From Mucilaginibacter sp. OK283 (lineage in GTDB: Bacteria; Bacteroidota; Bacteroidia; Sphingobacteriales; Sphingobacteriaceae), in assembly GCF_900110415.1 (NCBI RefSeq), contig NZ_FODR01000003.1, forward strand, positions 372,001 through 436,000: a DNA stretch of 64,000 bases, written 5' to 3'. The notes below the pieces were generated by a model that was not told where the DNA came from, did not search any database, and worked only from the letters and a program-made list of their open reading frames with translations. The position numbers and the translations under genes are program-made. Positions 41,967 to 50,396 of this stretch are shown one piece after another. The number at the start of each line of letters is the position of its first letter. The first letter of the stretch is position 1.

Positions 41967-42797
41967 ATGCAACACCAAACTTTAATTATAGCCGGAATGC
42001 ACCGCTCAGGCACATCGTTAATAACAAACTGGCTTAACCGGTGCGGACTGCAAATTGGCGAAAACCTGGCAGCGGGTAACAATGGAAACATTGACGGGCA
42101 TTTTGAGGATGTTGAATTTTTAAAGCTGCATGAGGAGATTTTGAATAACAACAGCCTCCATATTTCGGGCCTGGTAGATGCCAAAAAGATAGAATTATCA
42201 CCTTACCAGCTGGCCAAATTGCAAGGCATTATTAATATAAAACAGCAACTGTATGAGCAATGGGCATGGAAAGACCCACGCACCTGCCTTTTCCTGGATA
42301 CCTACGGTAGGTTACTGCCCGAGGCCAAATACCTGGTAATTATGCGCGATTACCAGGCTGTTATCAGTTCGTTGATAAACAGGGAGTTTGCGCATATTGA
42401 TAAAAAATACATGGGCCGCAATTGCCTGCAACGGATGCTCTGGAAACACTGGCGACGCAGCCGCCGCGAAGAAAAGTTTTACGCCGAACATGCCGAAACT
42501 TATTTAAAGGTGTGGATAAACTATAATGAAGAAATATTAAAGACCTTAAAAAAGCTGCCCGCAGATGACTACCTGGTTGTTAATTACCGGCTTTTACTGG
42601 AGAAGGACACGGAGGTTATTGATTTTTTAAAGAATAAATGGAAATTTAATTTAAACTACTTTAATTTTGGCCTGGTTTACAAAAGCAATTTAATGAGCGC
42701 CGCCCGCGATATTGAACGTTTTATACAAACAAAAACGCTACTGGTAAAGGCACAATATTTGCAGATGCGGTTGAGTCACTATGTGAGGCTGGGGTAG
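41967..42797 (+). CDS. PAPS-dependent sulfotransferase
   Basis: A 276-residue soluble protein with a sulfotransferase fold. The 5'-phosphosulfate loop is IIAGMHRSGTSLITNWL at residues 7-23. The 3'-phosphate-binding region is around AKYLVIMRDYQAVISSLINR near 118-137, where the Arg-Asp after a strand and Ser later match the RDPxxxxxS pattern. It follows cysC by 37 bp, so donor and transferase are made together. The acceptor might be a surface polysaccharide, lipid or small metabolite; no glycosyltransferase lies close. The C-terminus is basic (KSNLMSAARDIERF) and may touch a membrane or acidic substrate. Confidence 0.85.
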   Translation: MQHQTLIIAGMHRSGTSLITNWLNRCGLQIGENLAAGNNGNIDGHFEDVEFLKLHEEILNNNSLHISGLVDAKKIELSPYQLAKLQGIINIKQQLYEQWAWKDPRTCLFLDTYGRLLPEAKYLVIMRDYQAVISSLINREFAHIDKKYMGRNCLQRMLWKHWRRSRREEKFYAEHAETYLKVWINYNEEILKTLKKLPADDYLVVNYRLLLEKDTEVIDFLKNKWKFNLNYFNFGLVYKSNLMSAARDIERFIQTKTLLVKAQYLQMRLSHYVRLG

Positions 42798-42833
42798 GAA
42801 GATGTGCAGATTTCAGATGCGCAGATGATTGTA

Positions 42834-42928
42834 TGAACCCGGATTGCTAAGCAGATTGATCAGGTTATTTTGATTTAGATTTTCAAAAAATCCTGTAATC
42901 CTTTAGTCTGACGAATCCCGGTTCAGAC
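42834..42928. repeat. Interspersed repeat family D, palindromic copy 1
   Basis: Left arm begins TGAACCCGGATTGCTAAGCA and right arm ends ACGAATCCCGGTTCAGACA; they pair imperfectly. After it comes the stretch CCAGACAGGAATTTGTGAAA, which also follows the copy at 43634-43748. Confidence 0.65.
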
Positions 42929-43029
42929 ATCTTTTAACCAGACAGGAATTTGTGAAATTCGAGTCAATTCGTGCCATGTGTGTTAAATAAGAATCGGCAC
43001 ATCTGAAATCTGCATATCTGCACATCAGT

Positions 43030-43581
43030 TTAAAACTGCACATACTTTTCAATAAGGGCCTTGTCAATGCCTTTTGCGCGGGCTTTTTTAGCCTGTTTTC
43101 TGAGTATAAACTCAAAAATGCTCATCCAGCCGGGGAGGTTGCTTTCGCTGATATCAAACAGCCAGGCTAATGCCAGCTTATCCCTTGGGAAGCCTTTTTT
43201 ATTGGTGAGGCCATCTAATGCCAGGCCATATCCTATTTGAAGCGATTGCTCAAAGCCCCTGCTTGCGGGCCTCAGTTCTACGCTGAATTTGCAGGGTTTG
43301 CCGCTTCTGTTCCTGAACAGGTGATTAACGTTGGGTTCGGCCAGGGCTTGCTGGCCGGGTTTTAACTTATATGCATTTTTGCCTAATGCTACCTCTACTT
43401 CACCATCAATACAGCTAAATTTTTCGCTGTAAGTTTTGTGGTAATGCAGGCCCACACCGCCGCCATCGGCCAGTTCAACTTCTACTAAAGTGTATTCGCC
43501 GTTTGTTTCGGCGGCTGTTTTCAAGAATACCACGGTATCTTTCTGGATAGGATTATGAATGCTTCTGCGGTTTTCGGTCAT
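43030..43581 (-). CDS. Cupin-domain protein
   Basis: A 183-residue soluble protein. One cupin barrel is visible in residues 25-100: the first motif GGGVGLHYHKTYSEKFSCIDGEVE holds the metal-type His residues and a Glu, and the second is LKPGQQALAEPNVNHLFRNR with the last His. The remaining 80 residues are helical and basic at the end (RKQAKKARAKGIDKAL). Cupins range from enzymes to sensors, so no function is given. The gene is flanked on both sides by copies of the same repeat family D plus a shared ATTTGTGAAATTCG block. Confidence 0.85.
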   Translation of the reverse strand: MTENRRSIHNPIQKDTVVFLKTAAETNGEYTLVEVELADGGGVGLHYHKTYSEKFSCIDGEVEVALGKNAYKLKPGQQALAEPNVNHLFRNRSGKPCKFSVELRPASRGFEQSLQIGYGLALDGLTNKKGFPRDKLALAWLFDISESNLPGWMSIFEFILRKQAKKARAKGIDKALIEKYVQF

Positions 43582-43893
43582 GATTGCTTGCGATTTATCA
43601 CTATATACGGTCAGTTAAACAATATGGATTTTTGTCTGAACCCGGATTGCAGATTCTTCAGATTTTTTTGATTTGATTTGCAGGGGATGAATGGTCAAAG
43701 TTCTGAAATCTGTGTAATCTGAAGAATCTGCTTAATCCGAGTTCAGACTAGTCACTAACCAGACAAGAATTTGTGAAATTCGAATCAATCCGCATCATTC
43801 GTGTTGAAAAATCATCTGCACATCTGAAATTTGAAATCTGCACATCTGCACTTTAATTTTTATCTTTACCCATCCAAAAGTTTTTAGCGAATA
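43582..43893. other. Intergenic region occupied by repeat family D
   Basis: No gene. It holds the palindrome 43634-43748, then ATTTGTGAAATTCG and CATCTGCACATCTG runs resembling 42940-43027 on the other side of the cupin gene. TATCTTTAC at 43861-43869 is a possible -7 box for parC. Confidence 0.65.
43634..43748. repeat. Interspersed repeat family D, palindromic copy 2
   Basis: GTCTGAACCCGGATTGCAGA then TTCTTCAGATT (43634-43664) is an almost perfect reverse complement of 43716-43748, which ends TTAATCCGAGTTCAGAC. Confidence 0.8.
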
Positions 43894-46746
43894 ATGAGTG
43901 AAGATCTGAATCAAAACGAGATACCTGATAATAACGACGACAAATTACATAACGTTACCTCACTCGACGGGTTATACGAAAACTGGTTTCTTGATTATGC
44001 CTCTTACGTTATCCTCGACCGTGCCGTACCACACATCAATGATGGTTTAAAACCGGTACAGCGCCGTATCCTGCATTCATTAAAGGAAATGGACGACGGG
44101 CGTTTTAACAAGGCCGCCAACGTAATTGGTAATACCATGAAGTATCACCCCCACGGTGATGCATCCATAGGCGATGCCATGGTACAAATAGGGCAAAAAA
44201 ACCTGCTGATTGATTGCCAGGGCAACTGGGGCGACCCGGTTACGGGCGATTCGGCAGCAGCGCCACGTTATATCGAGGCCCGCTTATCCAAATTCGCGCT
44301 GGATGTGGTGTTTAATGCTGATACAACCATTTGGCAGGCCAGCTACGATGGGCGTAATAAAGAACCTATTACCCTGCCTGTAAAATTTCCTTTGCTGCTT
44401 GCCCAGGGCGCCGAAGGTATCGCGGTAGGTTTGGCTACCAAAATATTACCGCATAATTTTATCGAACTGATTGATGCATCCATAGCCGCCCTTAAAGGTA
44501 TAAGGCCGAATTTATTGCCCGATTTCCCTACCGGAGGTATGGCCGATGCATCTGCCTATAACGAAGGGCAACGCGGCGGTAAGATAAGGGTACGCGCCCG
44601 CATTGCCGAAAAGGATAAGAAAACGCTGGTGATATCCGAAATTCCGTTCAGCACTACTACCGGGGGGCTGATGGAAAGCATTGTGAATGCCAACGAAAAA
44701 GGCAAGATCAAGATCAAGAAGATTGAAGATAATACATCAAAGGATGTAGAGATTGTAGTGCACCTTGCGCCGGGTATATCGCCCGATGTAACTATTGATG
44801 CATTATATGCCTTTACCGATTGCGAGGTATCGATATCGCCCAATACCTGCGTAATTCAATCAGATAAGCCACGCTTTATGAGCGTGAACGATATGCTTAC
44901 CGAAAGCACGTTTTTTACCAAGGAGCTGTTAAAACAGGAGCTGGAGATAAGGCTGAAGGAACTGATGGAGAAGATTTTCTTCAGTTCGCTGCTTAAAATA
45001 TTTATACAGGAGGGCATGTACAAACACCCCGACTATGAAACATCGGGCAACTTTGAAACTGTGCTGGAGGTATTGAACCGCTTGTTCGAGCCGTTCTTCC
45101 CGCAGTTTTACCGTACCATAATGCCCGATGATTATAAAAAGCTGATAGATAAACCTATGAGCAGCATCACCCGCTTTGACGTTAAAAAAGCGGATGAGCA
45201 GATGAAGGCCCTGGAAAATGAAATAAAACAGGTAAAACATCACCTGAAACACCTTACTGATTACACCATTGCCTGGTTTGAAAAACTACGCGAAAAGTAT
45301 GGTAAAGACAGGGGCCGTAAAACCGAACTGCGCACCTTTGATAAGGTAGAGGCTGCACAGGTGGCGTTGGCCAACATAAAATTGTATGTGAATAAAACCG
45401 ACGGCTTTGTGGGCTCGGGCCTTAAGCGCGATGACTCGGTTGAGTATGTTGGCGATTGCTCGGATATCGACGAGATTATCGTTTTCCGCGCGGATGGCCG
45501 CTGCCTGATCACCAAAGTGCAGGATAAGGTTTTTGTGGGTAAAGACATCATCCACGTGGCCGTATTTAAAAAGAACGACGAGCGTACCGTTTACAACATG
45601 ATATACAAAGATGGCGAAAGCGGCATTGCGTATATCAAACGTTTCTCGGTAGTGGGGGTAACCCGCGATAAGGAATACGACCTTACCAAGGGCACCAAAG
45701 GTACCAAAGTGTTGTATTTTACGGCCAACTCCAACGGCGAGGCCGAAATAGTAAATGTGCAGCTTAAGCCGCATTCCAAACTCAAGAAACTGCAGTTTGA
45801 TGAAGACTTTGCTTCGATAGCTATTAAAGGCCGTGGATCGATGGGGAACATCATTACCAAATACCCGGTTAAAAAAATTGTGCTGAAATCAAAAGGCGTA
45901 TCAACCCTGGCCGGCAGAAAGATTTGGTATGATGAGATCCTGAAACGCCTTAACGCCGATGGCCGCGGCAAATACCTGGGCGAATTTGATGGCGACGACC
46001 GTATCCTGAACGTATTAAGTACCGGTGTATATGAACTTACCAATTTTGATCTGAACAATCATTTTGATGATAAAATGATCCTGATTGAAAAGTATGATCC
46101 TAAAAAAGTTTTCTCGGCAATCCACCTGGATGGAAAATCCAAAAACTACATGGTTAAACGCTTCGTGTTTGAAACCATAGCTATAGGTAAACAGGTAAGC
46201 ATCATCAGCGATGAGCCCGGATCAAAACTTATTTACATTGCCAAAGCAAACCAATTGGTAAAAATTGTACAGCTTAAAGGTAAAGAGCAAACACCCGAAA
46301 CCATTGAGGTAAACCTGGCCGACCTGATAGATGTAAAAGGCATGAAGGCCATGGGCAACCGCCTGTCGCAATTACCCATCAAGTCTGTCGAACTGATAGT
46401 TACCGAGGATGTTGCGGAGGAGGCCATTGAGCAAGAAGCTGATAGCGAAGCAGAAGAATTGGATGAGGCAGCCGCGGAGGCAGATGAAACTGAGACTGAG
46501 AATGAACCGGTGAAACCGGAAGCACCGGCAATGAAATCGGCCCCAAAGCCGGTTGAACCTCCAAAAGGAGAATCACCTAAAACAGAAGCTGCAAAATCAC
46601 CTGAACCTGAGGTGGGCGAAGCCTCAAACGAAACATCGAATTTGCCCGCAAAACCGGCGCAAATTCAAACAAAGAAAATTGATTTCGAGATTACTAACCC
46701 GGATGATATTGATATAGACGACAAAGGCCAGTTAGGGCTGTTTTAA
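43894..46746 (+). CDS. parC: DNA topoisomerase IV subunit A
   Basis: A 950-residue subunit of the type IIA topoisomerase that unlinks replicated chromosomes. The breakage-reunion domain begins WFLDYASYVILDRAVPHIND near 31, followed by GLKPVQRRILHSL, the helix GNTMKYHPHGDASIGDAMVQ at residues 79-98 (quinolone region) and catalytic Tyr126 in AAAPRYIEARL. The coiled-coil gate is near 400-470 and the C-terminal DNA-wrapping blades run to about 815. A long acidic, Pro/Glu/Ala-rich tail follows (about 820-930), ending DIDDKGQLGLF. The partner parE is not in the window. GyrA is the alternative, but the divergent blades and the tail favour ParC. Confidence 0.88.
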   Translation: MSEDLNQNEIPDNNDDKLHNVTSLDGLYENWFLDYASYVILDRAVPHINDGLKPVQRRILHSLKEMDDGRFNKAANVIGNTMKYHPHGDASIGDAMVQIGQKNLLIDCQGNWGDPVTGDSAAAPRYIEARLSKFALDVVFNADTTIWQASYDGRNKEPITLPVKFPLLLAQGAEGIAVGLATKILPHNFIELIDASIAALKGIRPNLLPDFPTGGMADASAYNEGQRGGKIRVRARIAEKDKKTLVISEIPFSTTTGGLMESIVNANEKGKIKIKKIEDNTSKDVEIVVHLAPGISPDVTIDALYAFTDCEVSISPNTCVIQSDKPRFMSVNDMLTESTFFTKELLKQELEIRLKELMEKIFFSSLLKIFIQEGMYKHPDYETSGNFETVLEVLNRLFEPFFPQFYRTIMPDDYKKLIDKPMSSITRFDVKKADEQMKALENEIKQVKHHLKHLTDYTIAWFEKLREKYGKDRGRKTELRTFDKVEAAQVALANIKLYVNKTDGFVGSGLKRDDSVEYVGDCSDIDEIIVFRADGRCLITKVQDKVFVGKDIIHVAVFKKNDERTVYNMIYKDGESGIAYIKRFSVVGVTRDKEYDLTKGTKGTKVLYFTANSNGEAEIVNVQLKPHSKLKKLQFDEDFASIAIKGRGSMGNIITKYPVKKIVLKSKGVSTLAGRKIWYDEILKRLNADGRGKYLGEFDGDDRILNVLSTGVYELTNFDLNNHFDDKMILIEKYDPKKVFSAIHLDGKSKNYMVKRFVFETIAIGKQVSIISDEPGSKLIYIAKANQLVKIVQLKGKEQTPETIEVNLADLIDVKGMKAMGNRLSQLPIKSVELIVTEDVAEEAIEQEADSEAEELDEAAAEADETETENEPVKPEAPAMKSAPKPVEPPKGESPKTEAAKSPEPEVGEASNETSNLPAKPAQIQTKKIDFEITNPDDIDIDDKGQLGLF

Positions 46747-46753
46747 ATTATTT

Positions 46754-46789
46754 AAGCCATCGGTTGAACATGCAACCGGTGGCTTTTTT
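46754..46789 (+). terminator. Intrinsic terminator of parC
   Basis: AAGCCATCGGTTG (46754-46766) pairs with CAACCGGTGGCTT (46773-46785), one G-T pair, over a 6-nt loop and is followed by TTTT. It lies 8 bp after the parC stop. Confidence 0.88.
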
Positions 46790-46801
46790 GGCAGTACTAT
46801 A

Positions 46802-47119
46802 TTACATTTTCCTTGTGGCCACATAAGCCACCAGGTATTGCGGTTCGGCTTTAGGGCCCGCCTTAAGTACACCTTGTTCTGCACCGGCAATTACCTGGTT
46901 TAGCCGGGTAGCTACAAGGCCGGGCACGGTGGCAAGTACATCAGGTGCCAGCAGGGCCGATATTACAGGGTAGTATTTCTTTTCGATAACTGCTTTTTGT
47001 TTATCGGCGACTATGCTTACATTCCACAATTCGTCTTTAGCAAACCCGTACTCGCTGGCGCAGTTGGTTAACTCATATAAAAAATCCCTGGCCTGGGCCT
47101 CGGCAGATTTAGCGGCCAT
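46802..47119 (-). CDS. Uncharacterised small cytoplasmic protein
   Basis: A 105-residue soluble protein, Ala-rich and mainly helical (MAAKSAEAQARDFLYELTNC, then VSIVADKQKAVIEKKYYPVI). No family is recognised. Its ATG overlaps the stop codon of the upstream 40-codon gene (TAATG arrangement), which indicates translational coupling with that small basic protein. It is convergent with parC and sits behind its terminator. Function is unknown. Confidence 0.6.
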   Translation of the reverse strand: MAAKSAEAQARDFLYELTNCASEYGFAKDELWNVSIVADKQKAVIEKKYYPVISALLAPDVLATVPGLVATRLNQVIAGAEQGVLKAGPKAEPQYLVAYVATRKM

Positions 47120-47241
47120 TATTTGGCTTTTTTATTGGGTACTATAATTTCCGGTTTGGCTTTGCTGGTTTTCCCGGCCTGGTAATCAGACGGGGCTTTT
47201 TTACCTACCGGATTAGGCATGCTTTTTTTGTCTTTGCTCAT
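47119..47241 (-). CDS. Small Lys-rich protein (40 residues), coupled to downstream gene
   Basis: ATG at 47241 encodes MSKDKKSMPNPVGKKAPSDY then QAGKTSKAKPEIIVPNKKAK and ends with TAA whose last bases begin the ATG of the 105-residue gene. It is basic, probably disordered, and free of Cys or hydrophobic spans. The tight one-base overlap with an open gene on the same strand is the main evidence that it is real. A nucleic-acid-binding or ribosome-linked role is conceivable but not shown. Confidence 0.6.
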   Translation of the reverse strand: MSKDKKSMPNPVGKKAPSDYQAGKTSKAKPEIIVPNKKAK

Positions 47242-47441
47242 GGTAGTATGGGTTTTATAACCTGCCGGATGTATTTCTGGCTGTGTGTAGTAATCAAAGA
47301 TGAACTAATAAAACGATGTTTGCGCTATGTTAAAATAATAATTAAATAATTGCGGTATATTTACTTTTTGATTAAAAAACAACAAAACTAATTTGTACTT
47401 GATGTGTTGTTTGGTTCAATAATAAAAGGTAAACTGCACTC

Positions 47442-47825
47442 ATGAACGCTGAACAAGAAAAGACAAGATATAACGAAACCGAATTACTGGAATTTAAAAC
47501 ACTGATACAGGGCAAAATTAAATCGGCCCGTGAAGAACTGCTCGATCTGACTTCTTCCATCAGTAACCCCAATGCCAATGGTACCGATGATACGGCCAGT
47601 TCGCACAACACTTTGGAGGATGGCTCGGCTACGCTGGAGAAAGAATCTATCAACCAACTGGCATCGCGCCAAAAGAAATTTATCGATCAGCTGGAAGCAG
47701 CGCTGGTGCGCATAGAGAACCGTACTTACGGCATTTGCCGCGAAACCGGCAAGCTTATCCAGCGCGAACGTTTATTGGCCGTGCCGCACACTACGCTGAG
47801 CATGGCGGCTAAGCTGAAGCAGTAA
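47442..47825 (+). CDS. TraR/DksA-family protein without zinc cysteines
   Basis: A 127-residue protein of the DksA/TraR group, which enter the secondary channel of RNA polymerase. Residues 1-80 form the coiled-coil hairpin (LLEFKTLIQGKIKSAREELL near 15, and ASRQKKFIDQLEAALVRIEN near 73), with acidic residues near the tip (GTDDTASS). The C-terminal block reads TYGICRETGKLIQRERLLAV then PHTTLSM, aligned to the zinc finger YGxCxxCGxxIxxxRLxAxPxaxxCxxC. Only one of four Cys remains, as in many Bacteroidota copies, so it should fold without zinc. A terminator follows. Confidence 0.87.
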   Translation: MNAEQEKTRYNETELLEFKTLIQGKIKSAREELLDLTSSISNPNANGTDDTASSHNTLEDGSATLEKESINQLASRQKKFIDQLEAALVRIENRTYGICRETGKLIQRERLLAVPHTTLSMAAKLKQ

Positions 47826-47851
47826 GGTTGTTGTAAGTTATTTGAAAAATC

Positions 47852-47888
47852 AAAGCCCGGATGGATAAACATTCGGGCTTTATTTTTT
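47852..47888 (+). terminator. Intrinsic terminator of the DksA-like gene
   Basis: AAAGCCCGGATG (47852-47863) pairs with CATTCGGGCTTT (47870-47881), one G-T pair, followed by ATTTTTT. It lies 26 bp after the stop codon. Confidence 0.88.
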
Positions 47889-48055
47889 AATACAGATTCT
47901 CCCGTTTGGTATCCATATAATTTTCGGATGTTTATTGAAATCAAATATTTTGACATCATTCCGGAATTGCCATATATTTATCAGCAAAGAAATCATTATA
48001 ACAATACCTGCTTAATAGTTTGCCTTAACGTATAAAACAAACCTAACCTTACCCG

Positions 48056-48703
48056 ATGAAAAAATGGCCAATAATTATTGTATGCTTTTCTTGTTTATTT
48101 ATAGGCTCCATTTGGTATGCCGAATTTAAATATAAATTAGAATCGCTCGATTGGTTATTAACCAAATTGGCAGGTATGACGTTGATATCGGTAGCTTTAA
48201 TTTTTGTAATTGTTACCAATAAGGAATCAACCGGGAGTAAAATTTTAAGGATATGTAATTTGCTTTTTTGGATGATATTTATGGGGTATAAAGATGTATC
48301 CAAATACAACAATAATGTCCATCTGACTAAGTTTGGCTTGGTGTTTAATGGCGCCAGGCGAAGGTTGGGCATACCCGAAATTCCTGTTGATTGGTATATA
48401 AAATTTAAGGGAAACAGGTTTGTAGAATGGCAGGCGAAGGATACAACGATTGGGCACCAATCGAAATATGTTTCCCTGGATGATTCTGTTTGGAACATAA
48501 ACTTGGAGAATGATGAATATAAGCTTAAGCCCATTAATGGCCAGCCAAGGGATATGTCGATAAGAATCGAATACGCACATGGCAAAGCCAAAGACTCCAT
48601 TTTTTATTATTTCAATCCCGGTGATAGCAGCCGGTTAATTTCCAGGCAACAAGCTGATAGTATTTTTGCAGCAGAAAAAATTAGAAAAGATTACCAGCGG
48701 TAA
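48056..48703 (+). CDS. Membrane protein of unknown function
   Basis: A 215-residue protein. Hydrophobic spans lie at about residues 4-22 (WPIIIVCFSCLFIGSIWYA), 36-53 and 62-77, so two or three membrane helices are followed by a soluble domain (residues 95-215) of mainly beta type (YIKFKGNRFVEWQAKDTTIG). No known motif is seen. It ends in a charged helix (RQQADSIFAAEKIRKDYQ). It has its own gap upstream and is followed by the DUF1304 gene after about 100 bp. Function is unknown. Confidence 0.6.
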   Translation: MKKWPIIIVCFSCLFIGSIWYAEFKYKLESLDWLLTKLAGMTLISVALIFVIVTNKESTGSKILRICNLLFWMIFMGYKDVSKYNNNVHLTKFGLVFNGARRRLGIPEIPVDWYIKFKGNRFVEWQAKDTTIGHQSKYVSLDDSVWNINLENDEYKLKPINGQPRDMSIRIEYAHGKAKDSIFYYFNPGDSSRLISRQQADSIFAAEKIRKDYQR

Positions 48704-48806
48704 TGTATTAAAATACCAAGCTGATAGCTTCGAAGCATTATTCGCCATGCTTTTAATATTAATCGATATTTAACTTAGTTTTATAAACCATTAGCCTGAT
48801 ACCATC

Positions 48807-49172
48807 ATGAAAATTATAGCATCGATATTAATAGCCCTGGTTGCCATTGAACACATTTATATTTTATGGATAGAAATGTTTGCCTGGACAACCAAAGGTC
48901 GTGCAACTTTTAAAAGCTTCCCTGCCGAGTTGTTTGAGCCCACCAAAAATCTTGCAGCCAACCAGGGGCTTTACAACGGTTTTTTGGCCGCCGGGCTGAT
49001 ATGGTCGCTACTCATTGGCGATGCCGTATGGGCCAAAAATGTGGCCATGTTTTTTTTAGGCTGTGTAGTGGTAGCAGGCTTGTACGGCGGCTTTACCGCA
49101 GGTAAAGCTATTTTTGTAAAGCAAATGCTGCCCGCCGCTATAGCTTTGTGCGCGGTATTGGTGTGGATGTAG
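48807..49172 (+). CDS. DUF1304 membrane protein
   Basis: A 121-residue protein with four membrane helices, near residues 3-25, 52-70, 75-95 and 104-120. Family marks of DUF1304 are visible: AIEHIYILWIEMFAWTTKGR near residue 13 and LAANQGLYNGFLAAGLIW near 50. Length and topology match the family. Its biochemical role is not known. It is convergent with the monooxygenase operon downstream (19-bp gap). Confidence 0.88.
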   Translation: MKIIASILIALVAIEHIYILWIEMFAWTTKGRATFKSFPAELFEPTKNLAANQGLYNGFLAAGLIWSLLIGDAVWAKNVAMFFLGCVVVAGLYGGFTAGKAIFVKQMLPAAIALCAVLVWM

Positions 49173-49191
49173 GTCAACCCCGCCTCGCAGC

Positions 49192-49506
49192 CTAATTACT
49201 AAACCTGTTATATTGCCCCCGCTCCATCCTGATATCCAGGCGTTGCAGCATAGCTGGTAAATTGAACCCTTGTTGCTGATATTCGGCCTGCACCAGTTCC
49301 TTCGCGTTTTTTAGCGCTTCTTCACTGGCCCATACGGCTATGGTTATGCAAATAAGGTTGCCCTCATCGTCGGTGCGTTCATAAGCCTCATCGCCAATGA
49401 AACCGGGAAGTTTTTTAATAAATTCACGATTGATCTGCATGCGTTGGGTAAATTCTGCTTTTGCGTTTTGAGGCATGATAAAGCGGTCGATAAATATTTG
49501 TTCCAT
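49192..49506 (-). CDS. Antibiotic-biosynthesis-monooxygenase (ABM) domain protein
   Basis: A 104-residue protein with a dimeric ferredoxin-like fold of the ABM group: FIDRFIMPQNAKAEFTQRMQ near residue 4, then FIKKLPGFIGDEAYERTDDE near 29, and ICITIAVWASEEALKNAKEL near 52. ABM proteins include cofactor-free oxygenases, haem-degrading enzymes and quinone-modifying enzymes, so the substrate is open. It is the last gene of a four-gene minus-strand set (50870 to 49192) beside a divergent MarR regulator. Confidence 0.83.
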   Translation of the reverse strand: MEQIFIDRFIMPQNAKAEFTQRMQINREFIKKLPGFIGDEAYERTDDEGNLICITIAVWASEEALKNAKELVQAEYQQQGFNLPAMLQRLDIRMERGQYNRFSN

Positions 49507-49523
49507 TTGATTTGTGTTATTAA

Positions 49524-49748
49524 TTATGTTAAAAGGGTGCAGGCATAACCCTGCCTGTTCATGATATGGATAACCTGTGGCAGGTTAATTGCCTGCTGCG
49601 CCGATTCAATACGTAGTATCCGGTCGCAATCTTCCAGGTCGAAATTGATGCGGCAGTGCGGCAGATGTTGCGATAGCAGCCTAATCAGCGTAGCAGCTTC
49701 GCATTCCTGTACTACATCGGTTTTAAATATTTCAACCTGTGTGTTCAT
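49524..49748 (-). CDS. Small HMA-like-fold protein lacking CxxC
   Basis: A 74-residue protein. The order of strands and helices (VEIFKTDV, ATLIRLLSQHL, CRINFDLEDCDRILRIE, NLPQVIHIMNRQGYACTLL) resembles the beta-alpha-beta-beta-alpha-beta heavy-metal-associated fold, but the metal-binding CxxC is absent; scattered Cys residues occur at other places. The fold call is by inspection and remains tentative. It is 17 bp upstream of the ABM gene and 2 bp downstream of the NAD(P)-binding gene, so it is clearly in their operon. Confidence 0.7.
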   Translation of the reverse strand: MNTQVEIFKTDVVQECEAATLIRLLSQHLPHCRINFDLEDCDRILRIESAQQAINLPQVIHIMNRQGYACTLLT

Positions 49749-49750
49749 GC

Positions 49751-50395
49751 TCAGTAAGCAATTTCGACGGTCGACTTATAAGTTTCTTTATTAACAAGGT
49801 TGTTTACCATATAATGGCCTACATCCGCACGCGATACCCGGAGGCAGTTTTTTAAAAAATCGTTTACAGCGGTACGGTAATTAGCCGTTAATGGTTTGTC
49901 GGTTAACTGTGGCGGGCGAATAATTGTCCAGTCGGCGCTGCTGTCTTTTACGATAGATTCCATCCGTCGCAGGTCGGCATACATATGTTTAAGCAGCTTT
50001 TGAATTACATAACGGGCAACCAGGCGCACATACCAGGGAATCACGGGGCTTATTTCCACCGCCGAGGCCGAGATGCAAATGATGCGCTTAACACCATGCC
50101 GCTCCATTGCTTTTAAAATATTAGCGTTGCCCTGTGAGTAAAGCGTGGTAAGCTTATCGCTAAACAAACCGCCGCTTACACCTAATGCCGATAACACAAT
50201 TTGCTGGCCTTCCATTTCATCCGCAAAAGTTTCGGGTTGCATGATATCGCCCTTTACAATATTAAGATTGGGGTGCACAAGCAGCAATTTTGCCGGATTA
50301 CGTACCAGCGCGGTAACCCGGTGCCCTGCCTGTAAAGCCTGCTCTACAGCCTGGCGGCCAATGCCGCCATTAGCGCCTGCAATAAATATGTTCAT
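49751..50395 (-). CDS. NAD(P)-binding Rossmann protein, SDR-a/NmrA-like
   Basis: A 214-residue cytoplasmic protein. The dinucleotide loop is IFIAGANGGIGRQAVEQAL at residues 3-21 (GxxGxxG). Then HRVTALVRNPAKL places an Arg that favours NADP(H), and IVLSALGVSGG near 70 and RIICISASAVEISP near 103 follow the atypical short-chain dehydrogenase pattern. The catalytic YxxxK is not evident, so it may be a redox sensor or a flavin or biliverdin reductase-like enzyme. It is the second gene of the set under the divergent MarR regulator. Confidence 0.85.
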   Translation of the reverse strand: MNIFIAGANGGIGRQAVEQALQAGHRVTALVRNPAKLLLVHPNLNIVKGDIMQPETFADEMEGQQIVLSALGVSGGLFSDKLTTLYSQGNANILKAMERHGVKRIICISASAVEISPVIPWYVRLVARYVIQKLLKHMYADLRRMESIVKDSSADWTIIRPPQLTDKPLTANYRTAVNDFLKNCLRVSRADVGHYMVNNLVNKETYKSTVEIAY

Positions 50396-50396
50396 A

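Noticed and set aside
43894..46746. Assignment of this gene as gyrA
   Set aside because: The C-terminal blades and the long acidic tail fit Bacteroidota ParC better; without the neighbouring subunit some doubt remains.
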